Shown here: piece after piece, positions 10,745-23,106 of the stretch
Layout: each line of letters opens with the position of its first letter
How positions within the stretch are numbered: position 1 is the stretch's first letter
Translations under genes and position numbers: made by a program
NCBI GenBank assembly: GCA_031772625.1
Contig: CM062820.1
Location: 93,088,421 to 93,152,420, forward strand
DNA from: Pinus tabuliformis
Taxonomy: Eukaryota > Streptophyta > Pinopsida > Pinales > Pinaceae
DNA: 64,000 nt
Direction: 5' to 3'
The notes under the pieces: model-generated
The model's database searches: none
What the model was told of the DNA's origin: nothing
Seen by the model: the letters and a program-made list of their open reading frames with translations, nothing else

Positions 10745-13600
10745 TTACTCGAGGGGTGTGGTTCGTGGATACTGGAGCATCTCATCATATGACATGATCT
10801 TGTGACCTCTTCACTAGTATGGCTAAGGAGCACAAATACCTACATGTGGAGCTTGGTGACAACGCCAAATATGCACTATATGGAGTGGGCACCATACAAT
10901 TCCAGTTAGCTTCAAGGAGTCATATGGAGGTGAATAAAGTGTTGTATGTAACGAGGCTTGAGAAGAACTTATCCTCAATCTTGCTATGGAGGAGAAGAGT
11001 TTTGAGGTCAACTTTATAGGTGGAAAGGTACTTGTGAGGACGAGGGGATATGATCCTAACGCAAGGTGAGTAATTGGAGGTAGAAAGGGTAACTTGTACT
11101 TGTTGAGAGGACAAGTGGTACGAGCCCTAGTGAATGAAAACCTATGTGAGTTGTGAAACCAAAGGATAGGTCAGTCACACTATAGATATTTACCATTGTT
11201 ATGGGTGATGGTAACTGGTCTTTTAAAGATTAGTGTAGAGCATGATGAAGTGTGAAAGGGGAGTGCATTTGGAAAGTATGACAATGATGCATTTCCAACC
11301 AGCGATAACAAGTCTAAGGGTGTGTTGGAATTGATTCATTTTGTGTATGTGGTCTTATGTCAATGGAGTCTATGGTGGGATATTGCTATTATGTGACATG
11401 TTTATAGACGATTTCTCTTGGAGGAATTAGATATACTTCCTAAAGGCAAAGGATGAGGTCTTTAGTTGGTTTTAGGAGTTTAAGACTATTGTGGAGACTA
11501 AAACGGGGAAGAAGATCAAAGTTCTCAGATCAAACAATAGGGTGAGTATAAGAAAAATGAGTTCGAGAATTTTTGCAATGAGGTAGGAATAAAAAAGGAG
11601 GTGATAGTTCCACATAATCCACAAAAAAATGGAGTGGAAAAAAGGAAGAATAGGGCCATCATCAGGGAAACGAAGGCTACGATCCATGATTAGGATTTGC
11701 TGATGTATTTTAGGAAGAGGCATGTGACACAATTGTATATTTCCAAAATAGGAGTCCTCATAAAGTTTTGAAGCACAAGACTCCTGAGGAGGCTTTCATA
11801 GGAGTGAAACTAACAATGAGCCACCTTCACATCTTTAGCAGTCCAGTTTATGTCCATATACCTTAAGAGAAGAGTCTAAGCTAGAGGCATCAATGGCAGA
11901 GGAGCAGGAGTGAGAGGTTCCAAAGATTGAGGAGGGACCAACAAAAGGGACACGATGATTTGATTAGGAGGATTGAGATATTTCTTTGAGCTCTATTAAG
12001 AGGAGGCTGAGATGGGTCGAGACAACATTGAAAGATGCCAAGGATCACGTGAAGGCTTCTAACAACACTTTTAGGGAGAAGGCCACCAAGGAGATCTTCC
12101 AACTGCGTGGTATTGATGAGTAGCATTAATTAGTCCAAGTGTTCCACTTTTGAGGAGGAAATAGACCAGTAGGGTTGGAGGGATTCCATGGTTGATGAGC
12201 ACAACTCTATCATGAAGAATGATGTTTAGGAGATTGTACTGAGGCCTAAGGAGAAGTCGGTGGTCACTTTTTGATGGATCTAAAAGATAAAACATGCAAC
12301 AAATGGTAGTGCCGGGAAGTGTTAGGCAAAGTTTGTGGATAGGGTTCTCCCAGAAAGAGGGAGTAGACTATGAGGATGCTTTTTCTCCTATTTCCAAATT
12401 TGCAATTATTGGACTAGTCATTTCCATTGCTTCAAAGATGGAGTGAATGATACATCAAATGGATGTGAAGATTTCCTTCCTCAATGGGGTAATTGAGGAA
12501 TGGGTATATATTGAGAAACCTCAGGGATTTGAGGTGTATGGGAGGGAGTCCCATGTATGCAAGCTAAAGAAGGCATTGTACAAACTTAAGCAGACACCTC
12601 AAGCATAGTACTCAAGGATTGTTGGGTACTTTCTTGGCTTGGGTTTTGCCAAGAGAGGTGGATTCTGAGTTTTACTATGTACTTGCTGATGGTGATCCAC
12701 CCGTCTTGATGCTCTATGTGGATGATATCTTTTTGACGATATCTGAGAAGCTCATAAAGATGTGCAAGGAGGACATTGGTTTAGAGTTCGAGATGGACAA
12801 TAGGATGATGCACTACTTTTTGGGATTGGAGGTGTGGCAACAACTAGGAGAGATATTCCTTAGGTAGGGAAAATATGCGGTTGCTAGTTTCAATATATTG
12901 GAGGATTGCAAGCCTATGTCAACACCCGTGATTACCAACTTGAGGAAGCTTAATTCTCTTGAGAGTGAGTTGGTGGATCCCACATTGCAGAAGCAATTGA
13001 TAGGGTCCTTGATATATCTAGTCACTATAAGACCACATATTTCTTTTGCTGTGAACACCCTGAGCCAATGCATGGAGCCAATGAAGGTTCATTGGGTGCC
13101 AGTGAAACGTGTGCTCAAGTACTTGAGAGATACAATGGAGTATGAACTTAGGTATCTTAGAGTTGGTCTAATGCAATTATAGGGATACATAGATTCAAGT
13201 TAGGTTGAGAGTGCACTGGACAAGAAGATTACATCATGTTGTTGTTTTAGCTTGGGATAAACTATGATCTCATGGTTTAGTAGGAAGTAGCATTCAATAG
13301 TAGTTATATTAGTAGAGGCCGAGTACATGGAAACAAGTCTAGCGAGTTGTGAAGCCATATGGATTTGTAAAATGGTCACATGTTTATTTGTTCTTGAGAT
13401 GGGACCCTTAATGATTTAATGTGACAATCAAAGCTGCATCAAGCTTTTAGAAAATCCAATGTTTCATGATAGGTCCAAACATATAGAGTTTGGGTACCAC
13501 TTCATCATACACAAGGTCCAAAGAGGTATTGTGAGATTGTAGTACATATCCATAGATGAACATGTGGCGAGAATTCTCAACAAGCGCTTGGTGAAGAGAA
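10745..13600 (+). pseudogene. Copia pol: protease, integrase, RT, RNase H, decayed
   Basis: Copia domains are in order but in broken frames. Protease: WFVDTGASHHMT near 10758-10795, active-site DTGA intact. Integrase remnants: about 11150-11760, with a run like IVPHNPQQNGV near 11600 but many stops. Reverse transcriptase: about 12260-13050, with the polymerase motif YVDD at about 12715 (MLYVDDIFLT) and HYFLGLEVWQ. RNase H: 13310-13600, with EAEYMETSLASCEA, CDNQSCIKLLENP and DRSKHIEF. No frame stays open for more than about 95 codons. Confidence 0.8.
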
Positions 13601-14504
13601 TATTTGTGTTCTACATGGATATTTGTGTTCTACATGGATATTTCTTTCCTAAGTCTTAACTTAGGAAAACACATTGACAATTTAATTTATTAATGTTGGC
13701 AAATTGAACAAATTTCTATAGATCAACATTTAATTATTTAAGTGACATAGATGCAATCTTAGGCATTGATCTAAGTGAATTAGGATTTAATCTTAGCCAT
13801 ATATCACTTCAGAGATTAAGCGTTAGGGATTTTGCTCAATTTGAAATTATAAAGAGAACCTAAGGGAGGGTATGAAGACATAAATTTGCATTGTTGATGA
13901 AATAATTTTGTCATGTGTGAGAGGCTTGAATAATTGGGGAGAGAGAAAAAATGTGCAACATATTTTTGGTAAGATAATTTCTGAGAGGGTCGATATTTCT
14001 GAAGGGGGTCAAGATTTAGAGGAGAGAGCCTAAGTTTTTGGAGCAAGATGAGACTGTGAGAAGAGACTGAGATTTCCAACTAGTGCCATGTGAGGAAGGG
14101 AGCCAAATTTATTTTTTCCTAGGGTGCATCCAAACAGGTGGAGGCTGAGAAATTTGTAGGTTGAATTATCTTCCAAAGTAGCCATTTTAAAGGGGTGGGG
14201 GTGTTCTTTGGGTTAAAAATCCTAGGGCCTATTCTATGTTCTAATATTGTTGTATATTCTTTGTGGGTCTATGCTCTAAATTTTACAAATTCAATATAAA
14301 GTGAATGGAGATTTATTAGGATAAAATTTTTCCATTTTCTGCTAGTTTCATATTTAATTTTCCACTACAAATTTATCGTTTAAAAGTTGAAAACACCAAT
14401 GCATTTATTTTCATAGTTTTAGATTTTAATTTAAATAAAAAATGTTTTATGAATATAAATAATTGTGAGAAAAAAAATTCAAATTTGGTGTTAAAAGTTT
14501 AACA
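13600..14504 (+). repeat. 3' LTR of copia-1
   Basis: It matches 8.85-9.78 kb and ends TTAAAAGTTTAACA. A short duplication (ATATTTGTGTTCTACATGG, near 13600 and 13619) sits at the junction with pol, so the exact start is unclear. Confidence 0.7.
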
Positions 14505-16368
14505 TTATGTATAAAAAAAAATCATTCCTAGGGAGAATCACACATTAATAAAGAAGATACTAAGTGTTATTATTAAATCTGCATACCATAATTGTAGTTT
14601 TAGTCATGCAATTGCTATGGGATGCATTAAAGTGGACGACATGATTTTTTCATATGTAGGAAATGTTATAAATTGAAATCTCATGTCAACTAGGATCCAT
14701 TTTTAGAAAACTTTCATTGCCTTCTTGATTTAGAAACTCACCATGTTTGACACGTGCTTTTGTTTGCTATTGGAAAAGAATACATTTAATATGCAACCAA
14801 ACCATCTATTTTTCTCTAGAGTTTTTGTATAGGAATTATTTATTATTGACATGATGTAGATATGCCTAGACATATTCCTGGCATTTGCATGGTAAAAATT
14901 TATACGGGGAACCTAAATTAATTTAAATATTAAAGGTTTGTGTCATGAATGACAAATGGGGCTATAAACAATAGAAACGATGAGCATACATGTATGTGAA
15001 TATATTTAAAGTTTTTTGTTTCAATTAAATAATTGAATAAATTTTCATCCAAGTCATTTTTTGGAAGTGTATTTTTTTTACTTAATATTTGATGTGCTTT
15101 CTTTTGAATCGGTTTCAGAACAATAATCAATATTCACAAATTAGTAGAATCTAAGATGAAATTCGAAAAATAACAATATTATTTATAAATATTTGTAATA
15201 TGCATTTTATGATTAGTTCTTGAAAAAGTTTTGGCGTAATTAGCACAAGGCATTATTAAATAACTTGTTAATTTAGGAAAGACAAATGAAGATGTTTCGT
15301 TATTTATTACTATTTTGTATATAATTACTAACACCATGGGATAATTTTAAAGTGCGGTAGTATGGGAAATAATGAAAAAATACTGGTATAAATCCACAAT
15401 TTTAGGAGTTGTTGTCATAGGTACTAGGTCATTAAAAAATAACCAAATGTCAAATTCAAGTCAAATTTTAGTGTAGGGAAGGGTTGACAATGTAAAACTA
15501 TGTAGAAAAGGCCAAAAATATTTAATTGTTGTGTACCATTGATTTTTTTGCAATCTATTTATGAAATTAAGGTTTTTAAAGGTTTCCTCTTTTGGGGTGG
15601 AGAACATTTATTTTCAAATGTGAAACACTGCTTTATCTAAAACATTTTTCTCCATGGGATTAGATAAAGACGGATCCTTTTGCGCCAAAACATGGTTCTA
15701 GGAAGAAGAATGAGTAATAGCAACATTCTTTACTATATCTCTAAATGAAGATCCACCTAGATTACTAGAAGGGAAATGAGCAAAAATGCTTTGACCATTA
15801 GATGAAACCTTGTGAGAATCTATGAGCAACATTTTAGAGGGATAAAACCTAGATACCTCACAACTACCATTAGCACTCGATGGAGAGAGGGACATTGCTA
15901 CAACCATAGGATTTGATTACACGAAAGAAATCTTGCCTAGGTTGAACCACTAAAGTTGTAGGAGGATGACTTCCACTATTGGCTAAACCTTACACTAGGA
16001 ATAAGGTTGTGTGGATTTATGAAGCCCTCATTATGCATCCCAAGTTAGATGGTAGATTGACAATGGACATTTCTTCGACCCCATGTAATGACAACCCACC
16101 ATCAAGTTTATACAAACATATATTAGGAAATCACCCACCCCATATATTTCGAGATTATATCCATTTTCTTGATATTCTTTGCTTACTTTAAATATATATA
16201 TTTTTTAAATTCTATATGTATTTAGAACACTTGTCCTTTATTTCTTTCACTCACCTCATTTTATATATGGTTACACATTTTTTTTCTTATTAATAATTTT
16301 CCTTCCTTGCAATTTTGGCATTCCATTTCAATCTGTGCCCCTTGAGCCTAAAAATATATATTAACATA
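14505..16368. other. AT-rich interval with a possible reverse-strand coding remnant
   Basis: Mostly featureless AT-rich DNA. On the minus strand, 15600-15907 holds a reading frame of about 70 codons that looks somewhat protein-like (starts MVVAMSLSPSS, contains GGSSFRDIVKN). It continues past a stop with NHVLAQKDPSLSNPM, and a shifted frame upstream carries LVVQPRQDFFRV. It could be a scrap of a LINE ORF1 or another transposon protein, but no diagnostic motif supports either. Confidence 0.3.
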
Positions 16369-16640
16369 ATCTTATTTCCATTTTTTTTTTTTTGTTGATA
16401 AGTGGGTGAATCCTGAAAATCACTCTTACCCTGTGGCTGAGAGGCCACGACTCAGGGGCATCTAAGCCGTCAAAGTCACCCGGGGGTCGCACCCGGCCTG
16501 AGCCGCACCAGCGGAAACCATGCTGGATTTTTTTGGTATCGGCGAGACTAGAACCGGTGACCTTTGCATACGGAGCGCCTTAACAACACGCTCCTTCACC
16601 GACTGTTCTATATCTCTTTGATATCTTATTTCCATTTTTT
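16369..16640 (-). mobile_element. Minus-strand SINE-like element with perfect 18-bp target duplication
   Basis: An identical 18-bp sequence (ATCTTATTTCCATTTTTT) flanks the element at 16369-16386 and 16623-16640. Read on the minus strand, the body starts with a tRNA-like region: A-box-like GTTGTTAAGGCG, and B-box-like GGTTCTAGTCT about 30 bases later. A GC-rich non-tRNA body follows, then an A-rich tail (the T run at 16387-16393 on the plus strand). A Pol III head, A-rich tail and long duplication from LINE-type target-primed insertion are the standard SINE marks. Total body is about 236 bp. Confidence 0.75.
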
Positions 16641-16747
16641 GTTATATGCTATTTTAGATATATAATTTGAAAAACCATGAAAATCAAGTAAAGCAATTAA
16701 GGACCCATGAAATTTCCATACAATTTGCACATCACATTTTCTAAATA

Positions 16748-17124
16748 TGATTTTAAAACTGTAGAGCATAAAAATTGCAATAAAATCCCTTTTAATTGAC
16801 TATAAGGGCTTGTAAACTTATGTTACAAATTGTGACCACATAAGCATGTAAATAACACATAAAAGTGTAAATTAAGAAACCATAATAACTTGGTCAAACA
16901 ATGAGCAAAGAGAAAACATGCAACATCAAGACAAAGATGATAACGAAGTTCACCCGTCCACTTGGCTACATCTCTAGATTAGCCTCCAAATGTTGAATCA
17001 CTTTATTTTCCTTCTTCAAAAGAGGTTGAATGTATACAATGTTTTACAAAAAGCATTGAATCCCAAAACTACCTTCTACTACCAAAGAGCTTTCAAGGCC
17101 AACCCATTCCATACATTAATTCAA
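16748..17124 (-). repeat. Element O 3' LTR, first part
   Basis: It matches 61519-61893 across its length, for example CCCTTTTAATTGACTATAAG, GAGCAAAGAGAAAACATGCA and CTTCTACTACCAAAGAGC. It stops at the gypsy insertion point, whose target duplication TTCAA is at 17120-17124. The remaining part resumes at 43558. Confidence 0.8.
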
Positions 17125-17742
17125 TGATCTAGGTGGATATTGGTGGCCACCCACCTATTCCACGTGGACCCCCATCATTGTTTCTTTTTGTTTTTTCAGT
17201 TTCCTTAATTGTAGCACAATTGACTATTTTTGGCAGTTTTTCAGGTCTTGAACTTCCGGAGCCATCTTGAGGCCCTAAATGATGTTTTTTTTGGAAAAAT
17301 TGCCATGAGTTTTCTCATTGAGATCACATTTTTAGTTTTAGTCCTCGAAGAGATCTTTCTAACGAGGTATCATGCGCGTCAAACGGAGATAATATGACCA
17401 AGCTATGACTGTGGGAACTTGGCTGCCCAACTAACCCCAACGGGGCCCAGAAACTCCTGGTGTTACATCTCCTCGGGTCAGGGTTTTGGTTGTTTAGGGT
17501 TTTATCTTATTGTTCAATAATAAAAATGCCCTTGAGCCTCATTGTAACTCAGTTCAGAGGCATGTAGCCGCCACATCTCTTCTAAGAGATAAGCTACCAT
17601 CGCTCGAGCTAGTCTCATTTCCATTATGTTTGTAAGCATATTTCATTATTTGATATTAATGAGAGATAGTGTTATTTCTACTACATCTTTGTATTTATGG
17701 TTATATCTGTAATTTGTTGTGTTCCTGTTTAAATTCGAATCA
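17125..17742 (+). repeat. Gypsy A 5' LTR (618 bp)
   Basis: It starts TGATCTAGGTGG and ends TTCGAATCA. It differs from the middle LTR at about a tenth of positions by eye, including blocks where the other two LTRs agree with each other (for example 17300-17350). Confidence 0.9.
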
Positions 17743-17743
17743 T

Positions 17744-17755
17744 TGGTATCGGAGC
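17744..17755 (+). promoter_or_regulatory. Gypsy A primer-binding site (tRNA-Met type)
   Basis: TGGTATCGGAGC lies one base after the LTR end. It is one base from the plant initiator tRNA-Met site. Confidence 0.85.
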
Positions 17756-17873
17756 GATCTGCTCTTTCTCTGTTTTTCTTTGCATGTCCCCAACAAGGTT
17801 GTGATATAAGGAGTTATGGATTGAATTGGTCGAACCTTTGCAAGACCAGCCTTGAAAATCCAAACGACCTCAC

Positions 17874-18870
17874 ATGGGGGAAGAAAAGAAAGGCGAGGGA
17901 GTAAGAGATCCTATCAAAATATTGCTCAAGGAGGCCCTCGAGAAACAAAGGAACGCGATGATGGATAACTTTGCCCAGATCCTTCAATGGTTGCCCATCG
18001 GTGGCACATCCACATCCAACAGTCACTCTGGAGGCTCCACACCTTTTAAGGTACAAGTAAACTTTGACATTCCCATATTTGAGGGCCAAATAGATGCAGA
18101 CACAGTAGATAAATTATTGAATCTACTAGAAGGGTATTTTTCTGTTCATGATTTTTCCAGCTAAGAAAAGATTACTTTTTCTCTTCTCAAAGCCGCCCCC
18201 CATATCAAGGATTGGTGGGAAACCTATTGTGGGTAGAAGGATTAAAGTAATATCTCACTCTTTTCAGCCACTCCCACTTGGAATTCATTTCGGGATGCCA
18301 TCAAGGAGTAGTACTACCTGTCGGGAGCTACGAGGACAAATACATAAAGTGGACCACACAGCGACAAGGAAGGGACCAAGATGTGCCAAAGTTTACCAAT
18401 GTTTTTCATACCCTTCGCACGAAGTTGGGAATCAAGGATTATGAGAAACATTTGGTACTCAATTATTGCGGCTGCCTACATAGATACATCCAGGACGAGA
18501 TGGAGTTCCTTAAAATATCCTTGCTCAGCATGGCGTACTGATACACTGTCAAGATCGAGCAAAAGTTTAAACAGAAGAAGTCAGACTTTGGATCTAAGAA
18601 TACAAAGCAAGGGAAAGGTGCCCCCAAACCGCAGAACAAAGGATAAAGCCAAGGTGGGATGACCTAGGACAACCCGCCAAGGCCACAAGAAAAGGACAAC
18701 AATGTGAAGCCGAAGAAGGACACGGGAAAGTGGTGTGAGTTCCATAAGAGCTCCACCCACAACACAAGTGAGTGTCAGGCCAAGCAGTCACTGGTGGTCG
18801 AATTGAAGGCTTTAGAATTAGATGCATGTTACGACACTGAGTGAGAACCTAACAAGGGGAATGACAAAGG
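17874..18870 (+). pseudogene. Gypsy A gag, frameshifted
   Basis: The start MGEEKKGEGVRD at 17874 is shared with gypsy B. The Gag body includes NFDIPIFEGQIDADTVDKLL, then after frame changes YIKWTTQRQGRDQDVPKF and KHLVLNYCGCLHRYIQDEM, typical of plant chromovirus-type Gag. A variant zinc motif follows near 18735-18780 (WCEFHKSSTHNTSEC, C-x2-H-x4-H-x4-C). Stops at 18162 and near 18539, plus later ones, break the frame. Confidence 0.8.
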
Positions 18871-18899
18871 GAAGCATATTTTGATGCGGAGCCCAACGC

Positions 18900-21800
18900 C
18901 GCCATCACCATCACAAAGGTCCAAAAGGAGGAACCCAAAGATCCAGAGGAGGAGTGTCTCTTCCACTCCCAGATGTGGGTAAAGGGTTCCCTGATACAGT
19001 TCCTTGTCAACATCCGGAGCCAAAAGAACCTCATTGTAGTAGAAGTCGTCAAGCGGCTGGGCTTACCGACCATAGCACACCCACAACCATACACCATCAG
19101 GTGTCTTCACCAAGGACGAGATCTGCACATGAGCCAAAAATGTCTTCTTCCATACAAAATCAAGCCCTTCACGGATGAGGTATTATGTGACGTTGCTCCC
19201 CTTGATGTTTGTGATGTATTATTAAGCCAACGATACTTGTGGAAGCGACATGATGTGTATGAGTCAAGGCCTCGTGGTGTTATTGTTACATTAAGAAATA
19301 AGTTGTATAGTATACCGGAGGTAGCACAACCTACCACCATCTCTCTGGTTACTGCAAAATAATGCAGTAAGCTCATTTCAAAAACTGGGAAATTTGTTTT
19401 CCTGATGATACGCCCTCAAGGAAAGAAGAAGACAGTATCCATGACCTCCAGACAGGGCCCCTCTGCATGACAACAACATATGGACAAGGTCGTGGAGGAG
19501 TACGAGGACATCTTGGCCTCCCTAGCAGGGGTGCCTCTGCACTGTCAGGTTAAGCACTCCATCAATTTGACCCCAGGTGCACCGTTACCTAATGGACCAA
19601 TATATCAGTGCTCTATTATGGAGAACGATGAAATCAAGAGGCAAATTCAGGAGCTGTTGTAGTAAGGTCACATTCGGATGAGTTCATCACCCTGTGGGAG
19701 CCCGATCGTGTTGGTACAGAAGAAATATGGGACTTGGAGACTCTGTATTGACTATCGGGCATTGAAAAAAATAATTGTCTGAAATAGTTACCCGATCACA
19801 CATATTGATGACCTTCTTGACCAACTCAAGGGGGGAAAATATTTCAGCAAGATCGACTTGAAGTCCAGAAATCACCAGGTACCAATCGAACCCTCTGATG
19901 TGTGGAAGACTGACTTCAAAGCCAAGGAGGGCCTTTTCGAATGGTTGGTTATTCCTTTCGGGTTGAAGAATGCTCCTGCAATCTTCATGAGTCTTATGGA
20001 TGACATCTTGTGGCCATTCGCCAAATCATTTGTAGTGGTATACTTGGATGACATCTCGATATTTAGCCAGAGTTGGGAAGAGCACCTCCACCACATTCGA
20101 CAGGTTCTCCAAACACTGCAGCAACACAAGCTACGTGCCAATTGGAGAAATACACTTTTGGCATGACCCAAGTTCAGTACCTGGGATACATTATTGATGA
20201 ACGGGGGGTGCATGTGGATCCAGCCAAGATCGAAGTCATTTGGGATTGACCAGTCCCAACCACTCTGATGGAGCTCCACAAATTTTTGGGCCTTGCCAAT
20301 TTCTACCATAGATTCGTGTTGGGGTTCTCTCATATCACTTGGACCTTGAGTCAAGTCACCAAAGGAGGAGTGAAAGAAAAAATCTTTTGGTCTGAATCTC
20401 AACAAAAGGCTATCACAGAGTCGAAACATTGCTTCTACTCTGCACCAGTGCTCACATTACCAGACTTACAACAACATTTGAGATCGAGACGGATGCCTCT
20501 GACTATGCTACTAGGGCAATCCTTACTCAACAAGGGAATCCAATGGCATATCACAGTGAGACACTTTCAGACATAGTACAAAAGTATCCCACTTATGACA
20601 AAGAGATGTATTCCATTGTGCAGACATGCCGACAATGGAAGCATTACATTTTTGGGAAGGAAACAATCATCCACACAGACCATCGACCCCTATAGTTCAT
20701 ACAAACGCAAGGGAAATTGTAGAATGATTGCCATCAAAAGTGGTCCACATACCTGCAACAATTCCATTTTAATATTAAGTACAAGAAGGGCAGCACAAAT
20801 AATGTTACAGACTGTCTTAAATGTCCATTGATAATGCCGTTAACCACTATGCTCAACTCTTGTGGGCACGAGACTTCTGATTGGCCCTTCTCTACAAAAA
20901 TGATCCAAATTAGACCATACATACCATACTCTCTTGGAGGGTCAACAAGTTCCAGATTTTCACCTCCAGGATGCTCTGTTATGCCACTTGGGACACCTTT
21001 GTGTTCCTTCAAGCGAGTGTGCAAAGATGATTTGGGAAGCACACTATAGCCGGGCCGCTGGGCATTTCAGGGTCGAGAAAATAGTGGAATTTCTACAAAA
21101 GTATTTCTATTGGACGAATCTTCGACAAGATGTCGGGAAGTACATTAGATCCTGCACTTCCTACGCCATTGCCAAACCGACCATCAAGAAACAAGGTCTC
21201 TATACTTCGCTGCCTACCCCTAGTCGACCTTGGGAATCCATCTCCAAGGATTACATGTCAGGCCTTCCTTCTAATAAGCATGGAAACAACTGTGCTTTTG
21301 TGGTCATCGACAAATTCTCGAAGATGGCCATTATGGCAGCTTGCAAGAAGAGTATCACACCAAAAGCCACTGCTAGACTCTTCTTTGAACGAGTGTGGGT
21401 ACACTTTGGGATCCCACAGTCTATCATATCAGATCAAGACAACAGGTTCCTCAGTACATTTTGGTCTAGTCTCTGGTTGATGCTGGACACCAAGCTCACT
21501 AAGTCCACAACTTTCCATCCTCAAACTGATGGCCAAACAAAGGTCGTAAACATGATGATCGTACACATTCTCCGCATGTACAACTCAAAACATCCACACA
21601 CATGGGATGAGAGCCTCCCCTATGTCCAACACAACTACAACCGGGATCTCCACAACTCGACTGACCACAACCCTTTTCAGGTGTGTTTGGGATTCCAGCC
21701 ACTATGTCCCATTGACGTGGCCATACCATTTGCAGCGACTCATGCATATTCGGCTAATGTCCCGTCCGAAGCCGACAAGGCAAATAACTTCATTGAGAAC

Positions 21801-22347
21801 ATTCAACACATTCGCCAAAATGTCCATGACACATTGGACAAAGCCAATGCTAAGTACAAGCAATGACATGATCAACATCGAGTGCCACACAAGTTCCAGG
21901 TGGGTGACAAAGTTTGGCTACATCTGCAAAAGAAGCGCCTCGTTGGGCCCCACCGCAAGATTCACCTGCTTCGATATGGGCCATACACCATCACCAAGGC
22001 TATGGGAGATAATTATTTTGAGCTAGAATTCCCCCATTCCTTGGCTTGCACCTAGTGTTCAATGTGGATTGCCTTCAGCCATACTTTCCACCATTACTGG
22101 ACACATCTGACATTGCAAAACAACTCACACAATAGAGTTAAATCTAGATTGCATAGAACAAGCTACAACTGATCTGATCATGGACACACAGATCAAGAAC
22201 ATTCGCCAGCAGAAGATCCAACTGTATCGAGTTGTCAAAGTTGGCTAGATCTTACACCAAGGAAAATGGCTCACTAGGGACCAAGTTCAGCAGAAGTTTC
22301 CCCATCTCATGGAGGAACTCAACGCAATGGAGACCATTGCTTCCTAA
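18900..22347 (+). pseudogene. Gypsy A pol: protease, RT, RNase H, integrase, decayed
   Basis: Protease: 18973-19362, active site degraded to VNIRS where the gypsy-B copy has FDSGT, so the catalytic Asp is lost. RT: 19700-20170, with KIDLKSRNHQVPIE, FEWLVIPFGLKNAPAIF and the YLDD box (VVYLDDISIF). RNase H: 20430-20695, with EIETDASDYA, KEMYSIVQ and IHTDHRPL. Integrase: 20980-21866, with the H-H-C zinc region (its last Cys is Tyr, CTSY), SKDYMSGLPS and ISDQDNRF; the catalytic Glu is Lys in GQTKVVN. The C-terminus carries the GPY/F motif (LLRYGPYTITK, about 21970-22000). A weak chromodomain-like tail ends at TAA 22345-22347, next to the polypurine tract. Confidence 0.88.
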
Positions 22348-22358
22348 GGGGGGAGGAA

Positions 22359-22974
22359 TGATCCAAGTGAATATTGGTGGCCACCTACCTATTCCATGTG
22401 GACCCCCATAATCATTTCTTTCATTTTTTTAGTTTCCTTAATTGTAGCAAAGTTTACTATTTTTGGCAGTTTTTCGGGGTCCTGAACTTTCGGATCCGTT
22501 ATGAGGCCCTAAACGATGTTTTTTTGGAAATCTTGCTGCGAGCATTCTAATTGAAATCATGTTTTCAGTTTTATTCATCAGAGAGATCTTTCTAATGAGG
22601 TATCATGCACATCAAACATATATAATATGACCAAGCTACGACCCAGGGAAGTTGGCTGTGCAACTAACCCCAACGGGGCCCTTAAACTCTTGGTATTACA
22701 TCTCCTTAGGTTAGGGTTTTGGTTGTTTAGGTTTTCTCCTATTGTTTAATAATAAAAAGGCCCTTGAGCCTCATTGTAACTCATTTTAGAGGCATGTAGC
22801 CGCCACATCTCTTCTCAGAGATAAGCTACCATCGCTCGCGCTAGTCTCATTTCCATTCTGTTTGTAAGCATATTTCATTATTTGATATTAATGAGAGATA
22901 GTGTTATTTCTGTTGCATGTCTATATTTATTGTTATATCTGTAATTTGTTGCATTCCTGTTTAAATTTGGATTA
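22359..22974 (+). repeat. Shared middle LTR of gypsy A and B (616 bp)
   Basis: It is preceded by the polypurine tract AAGGGGGGAGGAA (22346-22358) of copy A and followed by the primer site of copy B. It therefore acts as 3' LTR of one unit and 5' LTR of the next. It starts TGATCCAAGTGA and ends TTTGGATTA (mutated from GGATCA). Confidence 0.9.
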
Positions 22975-22975
22975 G

Positions 22976-22987
22976 TGGTATCAGAGT
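22976..22987 (+). promoter_or_regulatory. Gypsy B primer-binding site (tRNA-Met type)
   Basis: TGGTATCAGAGT follows the middle LTR by one base, one mismatch from the standard plant tRNA-Met site. Confidence 0.85.
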
Positions 22988-23106
22988 GGTTTGCTCTTTC
23001 TCTGTTTTTCTTTGCATGTCCCCAATGAGGTCGGGATATAAGGAGTTAGGGCTCGAACTAGTCGAACCTTTGCAAGACCAACCTCGGAAATCCCAATAGC
23101 ATCCCA

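Larger units (their letters stand above)
8840..14504 (+). mobile_element. Degenerate Ty1/copia retrotransposon (copia-1)
   Basis: A full-length but heavily mutated Ty1/copia element: 5' LTR, tRNA-Met primer site, gag, protease, integrase, RT, RNase H and 3' LTR in copia order. The inner LTR ends are clear (GTTCAACA at 9778, GTTTAACA at 14504). The outer start of each LTR is approximate because the copies have drifted, and no target duplication was found. Many frameshifts and stops make it long dead, clearly older than the copia element at 28-43 kb. Confidence 0.8.

Noticed and set aside
19872..20429. A 185-codon reverse-strand frame opposite the gypsy RT
   Set aside because: It is the shadow of the plus-strand RT/RNase H coding sequence. 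The plus strand carries the conserved YLDD and TDAS motifs.
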